DNA of 64,000 bases from Ovoidimarina sediminis (GTDB lineage Bacteria > Pseudomonadota > Alphaproteobacteria > Rhodobacterales > Rhodobacteraceae), in NCBI RefSeq assembly GCF_032586175.1, contig NZ_JAWHTE010000006.1, forward strand, positions 159,246-223,245, given 5' to 3'. The translations under genes were made by a program, and so were the position numbers. Shown in pieces: positions 1-8,377 of the stretch. Below the pieces are notes generated by a model, which was given only the letters and a program-made list of their open reading frames with translations, was not told the DNA's origin and did no database searches. Numbering within the stretch: position 1 is the first letter of the stretch; every line of letters begins with the position of its first letter.

Positions 1-1
1 T

Positions 2-688
2 GCGTTGGCGCTGAATGAGCGGGGGGTGCGCGATGCGCTGGACGCGCCGGTGGGCGAGGTCGGGCTGGTGATTTCGGCGACCGAGGCCCATTCGCGGGCG
101 AACCAGAACCGGAGCCGCGCGGAGGCCCTGGATCTGGTGCGGATGGCGGTGGAGGAGCGGCCCGAGAGGGGCCCGCTGATCGGCGTCGGGATCTCGATGG
201 CGTTTGGCTGTTCGATATCGGGGGCGGTGCCGCAGGCGGAGGTTCTGAAGATCTGCGAGGCGCTTCTGGAGGCCGGGGTGGACCTGATCGGCCTTGCGGA
301 CACAGTGGGCTATGGCGGGCCCGACGCGGTGGCCGCCCTGACCCGCGACGCGCGCGCGCTGGCGGGCGATGTGCCGATCTGCATTCACCTTCACGACACG
401 CGCGGGCTTGGCCTTGCCAATGCCGCCGCCGCGATGGACGCGGGCGCCCGTGTGCTCGATGGCGCTTTGGGCGGGCTTGGCGGTTGCCCCTTCGCGCCGG
501 GGGCCACCGGCAACGTGGTGATGGAGGACCTGGCCTTTCTTGCCGCCACAAAGGGGGTCGAGACGGGCATCGACCTCGACGCCCTGATCGGGGTGCGCGA
601 GATCCTGGCCACGGCGATGCCGGGTGAGACCCTGCATGGCGCGCTTGCGCGGGCGGGGCCACCGAAGCTGGAGGCCGCGCCGGCCTGA
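2..688 (+). CDS. mvaB: Hydroxymethylglutaryl-CoA lyase, C-terminal part (5' end outside window)
   Basis: Cleaves HMG-CoA to acetoacetate and acetyl-CoA, the last step of leucine catabolism; cytosolic TIM-barrel enzyme of the DRE-TIM family. The reading frame is open from the window edge, so the N-terminal part with the first metal-binding residues is missing. Visible are the strand motif GVGISMAFGC, the metal-binding HLHDTRGLGLAN histidines and the glycine-rich active-site loop GLGGCPFAPGATGN with its catalytic cysteine. The end is normal: a short Ala/Pro tail and TGA. A TRAP transporter follows 43 bases downstream on the same strand and may be co-transcribed, but no leu/liu catabolic genes follow it. 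Confidence 0.9.
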   Translation, partial: ALALNERGVRDALDAPVGEVGLVISATEAHSRANQNRSRAEALDLVRMAVEERPERGPLIGVGISMAFGCSISGAVPQAEVLKICEALLEAGVDLIGLADTVGYGGPDAVAALTRDARALAGDVPICIHLHDTRGLGLANAAAAMDAGARVLDGALGGLGGCPFAPGATGNVVMEDLAFLAATKGVETGIDLDALIGVREILATAMPGETLHGALARAGPPKLEAAPA

Positions 689-731
689 CGATACGAAACG
701 ACGAAAACACCAATCCCTGGGAGGAGATACA

Positions 732-1727
732 ATGAAACATCTGGCACTTTCCGCGAGCCTGGCCCTGGGCCTTGCCGCAACTGGCAGCGTGGCGCAGGCC
801 GCGACCGAAATGCGGTGCAGCCACCAGTTGCCCCCCGCGCATCACATCGCGCAGGTGATCGACCGCTGGGCGGCCGAGATCGAAACGCTGTCGAACAACG
901 AGATCGACGTGCAGGTTTTCGGCGCGAACAGCCTTGTGGGGGCCGGCGAGAACATCGCCTCGGTTGCCAAGGGGAACATCGAATGCGCCTTTTCGATCAA
1001 CCCGCAATGGGGCCGCACCCTGCCCCTGATGAACGTGACGCTGAAGCCCTATGCGGTGACCGATCTGGAAACGCTGGCCGCCTGGCCCGGAAGCGAGGCC
1101 GCGGCCTTCCTGGACGAGAAGCTTCTGGAGAAGGGTGTGAAGAACGCGGTTTGGCTGTTCACCACGCGGATGACGGCGATGACCTCGCAAGGCGCACCAC
1201 TGATCACGCCTGAGGATTTCGAGGGCGTGAAGATCCGCGGCCTGAACCCGGTGGCCGATGCCGGGCTGGTGGCGATGGGGGCGGCGCCCTCGGCCATGTC
1301 GGGCTCCAAGGTCTACGAGGCGTTGTCGACAGGGGTGATCGACGCGGGCATGACCGATATCGCCGCGGCCTATTCGCGGAAATACTACGAGGTGCAGGAT
1401 CACGTGACGGTGGTGCCGCTCTTCAGCGTGTTCTTCCACGGGTATCTGAACCCCGCCTGGTATGACGGGCTGACCGACGCGCAGAAGGCCGCGATCGACG
1501 AGGCGGGTGCGAAGGCCGCCGCCTGGGCTGTCGACGCGTCGGAGGAGGCCGCGGCATCGGCCCCGCAACAGCTTGCCGATAACGGGATGAAGGTGCATTT
1601 CCAGACGCCCGAGGAAGAGGCCACCTGGAAGGCCCTGATGGCGCCCGCCTTCGACAAATCCTTCGGCGATGCGACCGGGGAAGACGGCGTGAAGCTTCTG
1701 GACCTCGTCAACCAGATCTCCAACTGA
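732..1727 (+). CDS. dctP: TRAP transporter substrate-binding protein DctP
   Basis: Periplasmic solute receptor of a TRAP (tripartite ATP-independent periplasmic) transporter, 331 residues, the usual family size. The ATG at 732 follows a GGGAGGAG Shine-Dalgarno and opens a clear Sec signal peptide (MKHLALSASLALGLA...AQA, cleavage near residue 23). An upstream in-frame extension to 624 has no such signal and is rejected. The mature protein has the DctP pattern: an N-terminal ligand lobe, then the IRG(L)NPV and EALSTGVIDA segments and the family's C-terminal helices. Membrane subunits dctQ and dctM follow immediately. The substrate cannot be read from sequence; the upstream HMG-CoA lyase only hints at an organic acid. 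Confidence 0.93.
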   Translation: MKHLALSASLALGLAATGSVAQAATEMRCSHQLPPAHHIAQVIDRWAAEIETLSNNEIDVQVFGANSLVGAGENIASVAKGNIECAFSINPQWGRTLPLMNVTLKPYAVTDLETLAAWPGSEAAAFLDEKLLEKGVKNAVWLFTTRMTAMTSQGAPLITPEDFEGVKIRGLNPVADAGLVAMGAAPSAMSGSKVYEALSTGVIDAGMTDIAAAYSRKYYEVQDHVTVVPLFSVFFHGYLNPAWYDGLTDAQKAAIDEAGAKAAAWAVDASEEAAASAPQQLADNGMKVHFQTPEEEATWKALMAPAFDKSFGDATGEDGVKLLDLVNQISN

Positions 1728-1728
1728 G

Positions 1729-2259
1729 GTGAAGATCGGAGACGACACGGACACCCCCGAGACCCTGCCGACCTCGGGGGTGGAGCGCTGGGTGCGCTGG
1801 CTGACGCTTGCGGGCGCCGGTGTGGCCGCGCTTCTTGTGCTGATCGTCTTCGGAGTGGTGAGTTACAGCGTGTTCATGCGCTATGTGCTTGGCACGCCGA
1901 TCACGTTTTCCGACGAGTTGAACGGGTTCATCGTGGTTGCGATGGTGGCGCTTGGGGCGGGTGAGGTTCTACTTCGGAACGAGCATTTCGGGGTCGACCT
2001 GCTGACCGAGCGGGCCGGGCCCAGGGCGAAGTGGCTTGTCGAGATCTGGGGGATGGTGGGCGTCGTGTTGGTGGCCGGCGCCATTCTTTACAGCGCCGTT
2101 CTGATGGTGCGGTTTTCCTATGATTTCGAGGTTTATTCCTACGGCTACCTGGGCGTGCAGATGTGGATTCCGCAAGGGTTTCTGCTGATCGGCATGGTCA
2201 TCCTGATCCTGGCCGCCCTGGCGCGGATGGTGACGCTTCTGAGCGTGCGCCGCCCATGA
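1729..2259 (+). CDS. dctQ: TRAP transporter small permease DctQ
   Basis: Small membrane subunit (176 residues) of the TRAP transporter. It starts with GTG one base after the dctP stop, so translation is probably coupled. Four hydrophobic segments are evident (about residues 24-46, 60-78, 100-122, 142-166), the normal DctQ topology, with the conserved SDELNGFIVVAMVALGAGE and NEHFGVDLL segments between them. It overlaps dctM by four bases or less (ATGA). Confidence 0.9.
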   Translation: MKIGDDTDTPETLPTSGVERWVRWLTLAGAGVAALLVLIVFGVVSYSVFMRYVLGTPITFSDELNGFIVVAMVALGAGEVLLRNEHFGVDLLTERAGPRAKWLVEIWGMVGVVLVAGAILYSAVLMVRFSYDFEVYSYGYLGVQMWIPQGFLLIGMVILILAALARMVTLLSVRRP

Positions 2260-3542
2260 TGACCTTCCTGATCCTCGCAGGGCTGATCGTCATCCTGCTG
2301 ACGGGGATGCCGATTTTCGCGGGCCTTGGCCTGACGTCGCTGATCATCATGATGCTGACCGAGGGCAACGTGAACAGCGCCGCCGACACGGTGTTCGCGA
2401 AGCTGAACAACGGGCTTCTGACGGCGATCCCGATGTTCGCCTTCATGGCCCATGTGATGATCCGCGCGGGCGTGGTGAAGGATCTTTACGACGCCGCGAA
2501 TGCGATGGTGGGGCATATGCGCGGGGGGCTTGGAGTTGCGACGATCCTGTCGTGCACGATCTTCGCCGCGATTTCGGGATCTTCCGTCGCCACCGCGCTG
2601 ACCATCGGGTCGACGGCCATTCCGCAGATGCGGCGGTTCAATTATCGCCCCAGCTATTCCTACGGGGTGATCGCGGCCGGGGGAACGCTGGGCATCCTGA
2701 TCCCGCCATCGGGGCCCCTGATCCTTTACGCGATCGTGACAGAGGCCTCGATCGGGGCGCTGTTTCTTGCGGGCCTGATCCCCGGCGTGATGATGGCCAC
2801 GATCTTCGCCGTCTGGGCGATGATCAGCGCGGGCTTCGGCGGCACGGTGGTGCGCCAGCCCTTCGCGGGGATGGGCGCGGTCTGGGCGCGGGTGCGGCAA
2901 TCGATCTGGGCGCTTCTGATGCCGCCGGTGGTGCTGGGCGGGATCTACCTCGGCATCTTCACGGCGACCGAAGCAGCGTCGATCGGGTGCCTTTACGCGC
3001 TTCTGATCAGCGTGCTGGTCTACCGGAATTTCGGGTTTAAGGACCTTTGGATCACCGCCTTCGAGACGGTGCGGACGACGGCGATGCTGTTCATGATCCT
3101 CGCGGCCGCGGCGCTGTTCGGCCATGCCGTCACGATCATCCGCCTGCCCATCGAGATCGTCGAACAGGTGACGGCGGCGGGGCTGACGCCCGCGATGTTC
3201 GTCGTGGTCGTGATGCTTCTGATCCTCGTCCTCGGCATGTTCCTCGAGACGATTTCGATCATCCTGATCACGACGCCCATCGTGTTTCCGGTGATGCTGG
3301 CGCTCGGGATCGACCCGATCTGGTACGGGATCCTTCTGATGATCAACCTGGAGCTTGCGCTGATCACGCCGCCGGTGGGAATGAACCTGTTCGTGATCAA
3401 GGGGATCGCCAAGGCGCCGCTGGCGGAGGTCATACGGGGCTCGATGCCCTATGCCGCGCTGATGCTGCTGGGGCTGATGATCGTGTTCCTGTTCCCGCCG
3501 CTTGCGACCTGGCTTCCTGCGCTGGCAGGGTTCAAGGGCTAG
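2256..3542 (+). CDS. dctM: TRAP transporter large permease DctM
   Basis: Large membrane subunit (428 residues, about 12 membrane segments) that forms the ion-coupled translocation path of the TRAP transporter. The ATG at 2256 overlaps the dctQ stop; the frame runs upstream inside dctQ, but an earlier start would be antiparallel to nothing and lacks signal. Diagnostic segments are GSSVATALTIGSTAIPQM, AAGGTLGILIPPSGPLILY and the C-terminal LELALITPPVGMNLFVIKG. Its TAG stop overlaps the stop codon of the convergent potA gene, leaving no room for a terminator between the two operons. Confidence 0.95.
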   Translation: MMTFLILAGLIVILLTGMPIFAGLGLTSLIIMMLTEGNVNSAADTVFAKLNNGLLTAIPMFAFMAHVMIRAGVVKDLYDAANAMVGHMRGGLGVATILSCTIFAAISGSSVATALTIGSTAIPQMRRFNYRPSYSYGVIAAGGTLGILIPPSGPLILYAIVTEASIGALFLAGLIPGVMMATIFAVWAMISAGFGGTVVRQPFAGMGAVWARVRQSIWALLMPPVVLGGIYLGIFTATEAASIGCLYALLISVLVYRNFGFKDLWITAFETVRTTAMLFMILAAAALFGHAVTIIRLPIEIVEQVTAAGLTPAMFVVVVMLLILVLGMFLETISIILITTPIVFPVMLALGIDPIWYGILLMINLELALITPPVGMNLFVIKGIAKAPLAEVIRGSMPYAALMLLGLMIVFLFPPLATWLPALAGFKG

Positions 3543-4624
3543 AGGTCTGACCTGCGCAGGACAGAGACCTGCCCCATGTCGATCGCAAGCGAGACCGGCG
3601 CGCCGAGGCCGAGCCCCAGAAGACCCGCGGTTTCGCCGCTGGTAACGAGCACCTGCACGGAGCGGCCATCCGCCAGCGTGACCTCGACCACCGAATTGTC
3701 GCCCTGATAGGCCACGTCGCCCAGCGCGCCCTTGAGCTTGCCTGAGCCATCCGCCGGTGCGCCGGGGGAGAGGGTGATGAATTCGGGGCGGACGGCGACG
3801 ACGAGATCCTCGCCCGCCGGCAGCGCTGTCGCATCGACCGGAACCTGGCCGATGGAGGCCGCGGTGACATGGGCGCCGTTCCGGGCGGTGACGTCGAAGA
3901 GGTTCACCCGCCCGATGAAATCGGCAACGAAGGCGTCGGCCGGTTTCTGGTAGAGCGTCATCGGATCGGCCAACTGGCGCAGGCGGCCATTGCTGAGAAC
4001 CGCCACCCGGTCGGCCATGGCGAGCGCTTCGGACTGGTCGTGCGTGACCATGACGAAGCTGACGCCCACGGTTTCCTGCAGCTTCACAAGCTCGAGCCGC
4101 ATGGCATCGCGCAGCTTCGCGTCGAGGGCCGAGAGGGGTTCGTCGAGGAGAAGCACCCGGGGTCGCTTCACAAGTGCGCGTGCGAGTGCCACGCGCTGCC
4201 GCTGCCCGCCCGAAAGCTGATCGGGCATGCGGGTGGCGAACTTGTCGAGATGAACCTGGGCCAGCGCCTCGGCCACCTTGGGCGCGATTTCTGACGACGG
4301 CAGCCTGTCCATCTTGAGCCCGTAGGCCACGTTCTGTTCGACCGTCATATGCGGGAATACCGCGTAGGACTGGAACACCATGTTCACGGGCCGCTTGTTG
4401 GGCGGCACGTCCGTCACGTCCTGCCCGTCGATCAGGATATCGCCTTCGGTGGGTGTCTCGAACCCCGCGATGATCCGCAGAAGCGTGGACTTCCCGCAGC
4501 CAGACGGGCCGAGGAGCGCAAAGATCTCTCCCGGGCGGATGTCGATGGAAATATCCTCGAGCGCCACGAAGGACCCGAACCGCTTGGTCACGTTTCTGAT
4601 CGAGATGATCGGTGTATCGGTCAC
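3539..4624 (-). CDS. potA: Spermidine/putrescine ABC transporter ATP-binding protein
   Basis: Cytosolic ATPase (361 residues) energising a polyamine importer. Walker A is GPSGCGKST at residues 39-47, followed by the Q-loop (MVFQSYAVFPHMTV), the signature LSGGQRQRVALARAL, Walker B VLLLDEPLSALD and the switch histidine in VTHDQSEALAMADR. The C-terminal 110 residues form a TOBE domain, as in PotA. It is the last gene of potD-potB-potC-potA and its start overlaps the potC stop by four bases. PotA, PotG and FbpC-like ATPases are close relatives; the neighbours decide for polyamines. Confidence 0.92.
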   Translation of the reverse strand: MTDTPIISIRNVTKRFGSFVALEDISIDIRPGEIFALLGPSGCGKSTLLRIIAGFETPTEGDILIDGQDVTDVPPNKRPVNMVFQSYAVFPHMTVEQNVAYGLKMDRLPSSEIAPKVAEALAQVHLDKFATRMPDQLSGGQRQRVALARALVKRPRVLLLDEPLSALDAKLRDAMRLELVKLQETVGVSFVMVTHDQSEALAMADRVAVLSNGRLRQLADPMTLYQKPADAFVADFIGRVNLFDVTARNGAHVTAASIGQVPVDATALPAGEDLVVAVRPEFITLSPGAPADGSGKLKGALGDVAYQGDNSVVEVTLADGRSVQVLVTSGETAGLLGLGLGAPVSLAIDMGQVSVLRRSDL

Positions 4625-5469
4625 GTTCTCTCGTCTCCGAAGGTTTGGAACCGCATGGCAACGGCGGTGAGGATCAGGGTGATCAGGATCAGGACGGTCG
4701 AGGCCGCGTTGATCTCGGGCGTCACCGAGAAGCGGACCATGGAGTAGACCTTGACCGGGAAGGTCACGGTGTCGGGGCCCGAGGTGAAGAAGGTGATGAC
4801 GAAGTCGTCGAGCGACAGGGTGAAGGCCAGAAGCCCCCCCGCGATCAGCCCCGGCTTCATATGCGGCAGAAGGATATCGCGGAACACCTGGAATTCAGTG
4901 GCGCCCAGATCCTTTGCCGCTTCTTCCATCTCGCGGTTGAAGGTGGTGAGGCGGGTGCGGATCACCATCGCCGCGAAGGGGAAGGAGAAGGTGATATGGG
5001 CGACGATGATGTTCGTCAGGTTGAACGGCCAGGGCGTGCCGGGCGGCATGTAGAGGTTGAAATAGGAAAAGAAGATCGCGATTGCGACGCCGAGGCAGAT
5101 CTCAGGCACCACGATGGGCAGTGCGACGAGGCCTTCGTAACCGGGCTTCAGCGGGAAGCGGAACCGCCAGAGCGTGACGGCGGTGATCGCGCCCAGAATG
5201 ACCGAGAATATCGTGGAGATGACCGCGATGGTGATCGAATTCGCGAACGCCTCCATCAGAGAGGCGTTGTTCGCGGCCTTCACGTAATAGTCGGTGGTGA
5301 AGCCCCGCCAGATCACGTTGCCGCCCCGGCGGCTGTTGTTGAACGAGAAGATGATGAGAACGAGGATCGGGGCGTAGAGGAAGATCGTCGTCAGCAGAAA
5401 GACGATCTGGAGCGAGCGCTTGCGGGCATAGTCGAACGGCCCCGGGCGGCTTTTCCTGACCTTAGCCAT
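4621..5469 (-). CDS. potC: Polyamine ABC transporter permease PotC/PotI-type
   Basis: Inner-membrane permease (282 residues, six predicted membrane helices) with the binding-protein-dependent transport (EAA) loop EEAAKDLGATEFQVFRDILLP, which docks on the ATPase. The order D-B-C-A and the family motif FSFNNSRRGG after the first helix fit PotC/PotI. It overlaps potA by four bases and potB by eight, so the three genes are translationally coupled. Confidence 0.92.
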   Translation of the reverse strand: MAKVRKSRPGPFDYARKRSLQIVFLLTTIFLYAPILVLIIFSFNNSRRGGNVIWRGFTTDYYVKAANNASLMEAFANSITIAVISTIFSVILGAITAVTLWRFRFPLKPGYEGLVALPIVVPEICLGVAIAIFFSYFNLYMPPGTPWPFNLTNIIVAHITFSFPFAAMVIRTRLTTFNREMEEAAKDLGATEFQVFRDILLPHMKPGLIAGGLLAFTLSLDDFVITFFTSGPDTVTFPVKVYSMVRFSVTPEINAASTVLILITLILTAVAMRFQTFGDERT

Positions 5470-6385
5470 CGGCGGCCCCCCGGGTCTTGCGCATCGCCGC
5501 GAAGGCCTGGATCGCGAGAATGATGAAGGTAACGTAGAGCAGAAGCAGCGACATGGCCGCGCCGAAGGGCCAGTCGTTCGCGCCCTTGAACTGACGCTCG
5601 ATCACGTTGGCGATCATGTCGACCTGGCCGCGCCCCAGCAGCGCGGGCGTGAGGTAGGAGCCGAGCATCGGAATGAAGGTGATGATCGCCGCCGTCGCGA
5701 CGCCGGCCATCGTGAGCGGCAGGAGGACGGAGCGGAACGTGCGCCACTGGCTTGCACCCAGATCGAGGCTGGCCTCGAGATAGGACCGGTCGAGCCGTTC
5801 GAGCGCGGCATAGATCGGCAGGACGGTGAATGGCAGGTGAACATAGACGAGGCCGATGATCACCCCGCTCCACCGCCCGAGAAAGACGATGGGTTCGAAT
5901 TCTTCGCCGATCAGGTTGTAGGCGCCGAGGCCAATGAGCGTCAGGAATCCATCGGCCTGGATCCAGAGCCATTCGAGAAGCTCGTTCACCCGCCCCCGGG
6001 TGCCGAGGATATTCAGAAGCGCGTAGGTGCGGATCAGCAGGTTCGTCCAGAACGGCAGGATCACGATCAGAAGAAGCCAGGGCTTCCAGCGCCCGGGCGC
6101 CGTCGCGATCACGAGGGCCACGGGGTAGCCCACGACGAGGCAGACCGCTGTAGAAATCAGCGCAAGCCAGAGGGAGCGCCAGAGAAGCGTCAGGATCTCG
6201 GGCTCGAGAATGCGGATGTAGTTCTGCAGCGTCCAGGTCGTCTTCACCTCGGTGAGAGAGACGGTTTCGCCAACGCTGTAGAGGAAGATGATGAGAAGCG
6301 GCGCGACGAAGAACAGCACGAGCCAGCCGAAGCTGGGCGTGAAGAAGGCCAAGAAGACGCGGAGATTCTTTCGGGCGCTTTCCAT
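5462..6385 (-). CDS. potB: Polyamine ABC transporter permease PotB/PotH-type
   Basis: Partner permease (307 residues, six membrane helices) with the EAA loop LEASLDLGASQWRTFRSVLLP and the family segment PFWTNLLIRTYALLNILG. The ATG at 6385 lies only nine bases after a strong GC hairpin, and only a weak CAAAG-type ribosome site precedes it. Expression relative to potD is therefore likely stepped down by the hairpin. Confidence 0.92.
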   Translation of the reverse strand: MESARKNLRVFLAFFTPSFGWLVLFFVAPLLIIFLYSVGETVSLTEVKTTWTLQNYIRILEPEILTLLWRSLWLALISTAVCLVVGYPVALVIATAPGRWKPWLLLIVILPFWTNLLIRTYALLNILGTRGRVNELLEWLWIQADGFLTLIGLGAYNLIGEEFEPIVFLGRWSGVIIGLVYVHLPFTVLPIYAALERLDRSYLEASLDLGASQWRTFRSVLLPLTMAGVATAAIITFIPMLGSYLTPALLGRGQVDMIANVIERQFKGANDWPFGAAMSLLLLYVTFIILAIQAFAAMRKTRGAADG

Positions 6386-6390
6386 CTTTG

Positions 6391-6420
6391 AAAAGGCCCG
6401 GCCGCCGGGGCGGCCGGGCC
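6391..6420 (-). terminator. Intergenic GC hairpin with T4 tail between potD and potB (attenuator or mRNA stabiliser)
   Basis: Positions 6395-6406 (GGCCCGGCCGCC) pair perfectly with 6409-6420, giving an 11-12 bp GC stem with a minimal loop. Read on the minus strand it is followed by TTTTC and then by the potB start. This has the shape of a weak intrinsic terminator. Such hairpins after binding-protein genes commonly make the binding protein more abundant than the permeases; that role is inferred here. Confidence 0.7.
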
Positions 6421-6427
6421 CTGTGCC

Positions 6428-7498
6428 TTAGCCGGCGGCCCGAATGCGGGTCCAGGCCGCATCGATCTTGGCCAGAACTTCCTGGCCAGGGAAGAGTGAG
6501 ACTTCCGACTTATCGATCGTCGCCTGGGAGGGGAAAATCGCCGGGTTCTCGTTGTAATCCGCGCTCAGGAGTTCGCGCGCCGCCTTGTTGGGGGTTGCGT
6601 AGTAGATGTAATCGGCAATCGCCGCACCCGCTTCCGCATCGAGGATGTAGTTGATGAGTTCGTGCGCCCCTTCGGGGTTCGGCGCGCCGACCGGGATGCA
6701 GAGATCGTCTTCCCAGAGAAGCCCGCCTTCCTGCGGCACGACGTAACCGATATCGTCGTCCTCATCCATCGCCTGAAGGATGTCGCCGTTCCATTCCTGG
6801 GCAAGGTCGACTTCGCCGGCGAGCAGCAGATCCTGCCCGTTGTCGGGGGCGAAGGCGGTGATCTTCGACTTCTGGGCGATGATCATCTCTTCCGCGGCGG
6901 CAAGGTTCTCGTCCGACCAGTCGTTCAGCGACTTGCCCATGAGCTTGAACGCCATCTGAAGAACCGTCGTCGGTTCACCCAGAAGCGCGATCTTGTTGGC
7001 GTATTCGTCGGATGTGTAGAGATGCGCCCAGCTGTCGGGCGTTCCGCTGACCTCGGACTTGCGATAGCCGATGCCGATCGTGCCCCACATGTAGGGCATC
7101 GAGTACTGCCGGCCCGGATCGTGGGCAGGGTTCATGAAGCCCGGTTCGACATTCGCGATGTTCGGGATGCGCGAGTGATCGAGCGGCTGAAGCAGATCGG
7201 CGACGATGAAGCGCTCGACGAAATCATTGGTCGGCACGATCAGGTCGTAGCCCGGGTTGCCGCCGCGGAACTTGGCGAAAAGCTCTTCGTTATCGGCGAA
7301 GAGATCGTACTGGACGTTGATCCCGGTGGCAGCGGTGAAATCCGCCAGGGTCGTTTCGCCGATATAGGTATCCCAGTTGTAGAAGTTCACCGTGCCGCTT
7401 TGTGCCTTAAGCGACTTGGGCAACGAGAAGCTCAGGCCCACGGCGCCTATGCCCTGAAGCGCAGCACGGCGGCTTAGCGAGAGGTTCGGTCGTTTCAT
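6428..7498 (-). CDS. potD: Polyamine-binding periplasmic protein (PotD/PotF family), Tat-type signal
   Basis: Periplasmic substrate-binding protein (356 residues) of the pot transporter. The N-terminus (LSRRAALQG followed by a hydrophobic stretch and LKAQSG) has a twin-arginine motif, suggesting export in folded form through Tat, although PotD in enterobacteria uses Sec. The mature start VNFYNWDTYIGETTLADF and the DLIVPTNDFVERF and MPYMWGTIGIGYR segments are the spermidine/putrescine-binding fold. First gene of the operon. An operator-like repeat array lies about 50 bases upstream, shared with the divergent GntR regulator. Confidence 0.92.
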   Translation of the reverse strand: MKRPNLSLSRRAALQGIGAVGLSFSLPKSLKAQSGTVNFYNWDTYIGETTLADFTAATGINVQYDLFADNEELFAKFRGGNPGYDLIVPTNDFVERFIVADLLQPLDHSRIPNIANVEPGFMNPAHDPGRQYSMPYMWGTIGIGYRKSEVSGTPDSWAHLYTSDEYANKIALLGEPTTVLQMAFKLMGKSLNDWSDENLAAAEEMIIAQKSKITAFAPDNGQDLLLAGEVDLAQEWNGDILQAMDEDDDIGYVVPQEGGLLWEDDLCIPVGAPNPEGAHELINYILDAEAGAAIADYIYYATPNKAARELLSADYNENPAIFPSQATIDKSEVSLFPGQEVLAKIDAAWTRIRAAG

Positions 7499-7543
7499 TT
7501 GTCATCTCCCTGACAATTCTTATTGGTTTACGGGTTGCCCGCA

Positions 7544-7572
7544 GTGTTATAACACGTGTTCTTAACCGTGTT
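7544..7572. promoter_or_regulatory. Candidate GntR operator: array of GTGTT/AACAC half-sites
   Basis: In the 180-base gap between divergent potD and gntR, the sequence GTGTTATAACACGTGTT at 7544-7560 holds two overlapping perfect palindromes (GTGTTATAACAC and AACACGTGTT). Another GTGTT follows at 7568-7572, giving four half-sites in 29 bases. GntR/FCD regulators bind short inverted repeats and usually autoregulate from such divergent gaps. The central TATAAC could double as a -10 element on either strand. Binding by the adjacent regulator is inferred. Confidence 0.6.
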
Positions 7573-7678
7573 CCGTCCCAGAGTGAATAGAGATTCGCAG
7601 GAATCGACAAGTGGACGGATGCGCGGCCGACCCGCATGACGCCGAATTGACCAGTTCGGCAGCACCGAAAGACGAAGA

Positions 7679-8377
7679 ATGACGCGCGCAGACCCACAGC
7701 CTGTCTATCGTCCGCACACCGCGGCGGACGAACTGGGCGCGCGGCTGCGCACACGGCTTCTGGAAGGCGGGTTCACGCCGGGGGAAACGATATCGATTCG
7801 CCGGGTCGCAGAGGCCGAGGGCGTGAGCGTGATACCCGCGCGCGATGCGCTGCGCGGCCTTGTGGCCGAGGGCGCGCTTGAATTTCGCGACGCCCGGACG
7901 ATCGCCGTTCCCGCCCCAGATCCCGCGACGCTGGGGCAGTTGCGCTATGCCCGCCTTTCCGTCGAGGGGGAACTGGCCCACCGCGCCTGGCCGTGCCTCG
8001 TGAAGCGGACCGCTGAGCTTGAGGAGATCGACGCCGGCGTCACCCGGGCACTGCTTGATCGGGATGTGGCGGCGTATATGCGCACGAACCGCGCCCTGCA
8101 TTTCGCGATCTACGAGCGGGCCAAGGCGCCCATCCTTTTTGCCCTCGCCGAACGACTCTGGCTGCTCTACGCGCCGGGGATGCGGATCGTGTGCGAGGCC
8201 TTCGACGGCCAGCTTCCCGGTTCCGACCACCATGTCGAAGCCATCGCCGCCCTGCGCGCCGGTGACCGCGCCGCGTTTCGCGCCGCCGTCGAGGCGGACA
8301 TCGCGCAAGGCATGGACACATTGCTTGAACACGTGCGGACAACCGCGCCCAACGCCCAGGAAAGAGGTGACCCATGA
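7679..8377 (+). CDS. GntR-family transcriptional regulator with FCD ligand domain
   Basis: DNA-binding regulator of 232 residues. Residues about 15-75 form the winged helix-turn-helix (LGARLRTRLLEGGFTPGETISIRRVAEAEGVS then ARDALRGLVAEGALE). The rest is an FCD all-helical effector domain with the metal-ligand-type residues in NRALHFAIYE and SDHHVEAIAAL. Divergent from potD and overlapping the aminotransferase gene by four bases, so it probably controls polyamine uptake and catabolism, acting on the GTGTT/AACAC array. The effector is unknown; a polyamine or breakdown product is an inference. Confidence 0.88.
   Translation: MTRADPQPVYRPHTAADELGARLRTRLLEGGFTPGETISIRRVAEAEGVSVIPARDALRGLVAEGALEFRDARTIAVPAPDPATLGQLRYARLSVEGELAHRAWPCLVKRTAELEEIDAGVTRALLDRDVAAYMRTNRALHFAIYERAKAPILFALAERLWLLYAPGMRIVCEAFDGQLPGSDHHVEAIAALRAGDRAAFRAAVEADIAQGMDTLLEHVRTTAPNAQERGDP

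Noticed and set aside
2145..4661. Very long open frame (838 codons) antisense to dctM, potA and potC
   Set aside because: Arginine/histidine-rich composition with no domain; it is the reverse-frame shadow of high-GC genes with clear functions.
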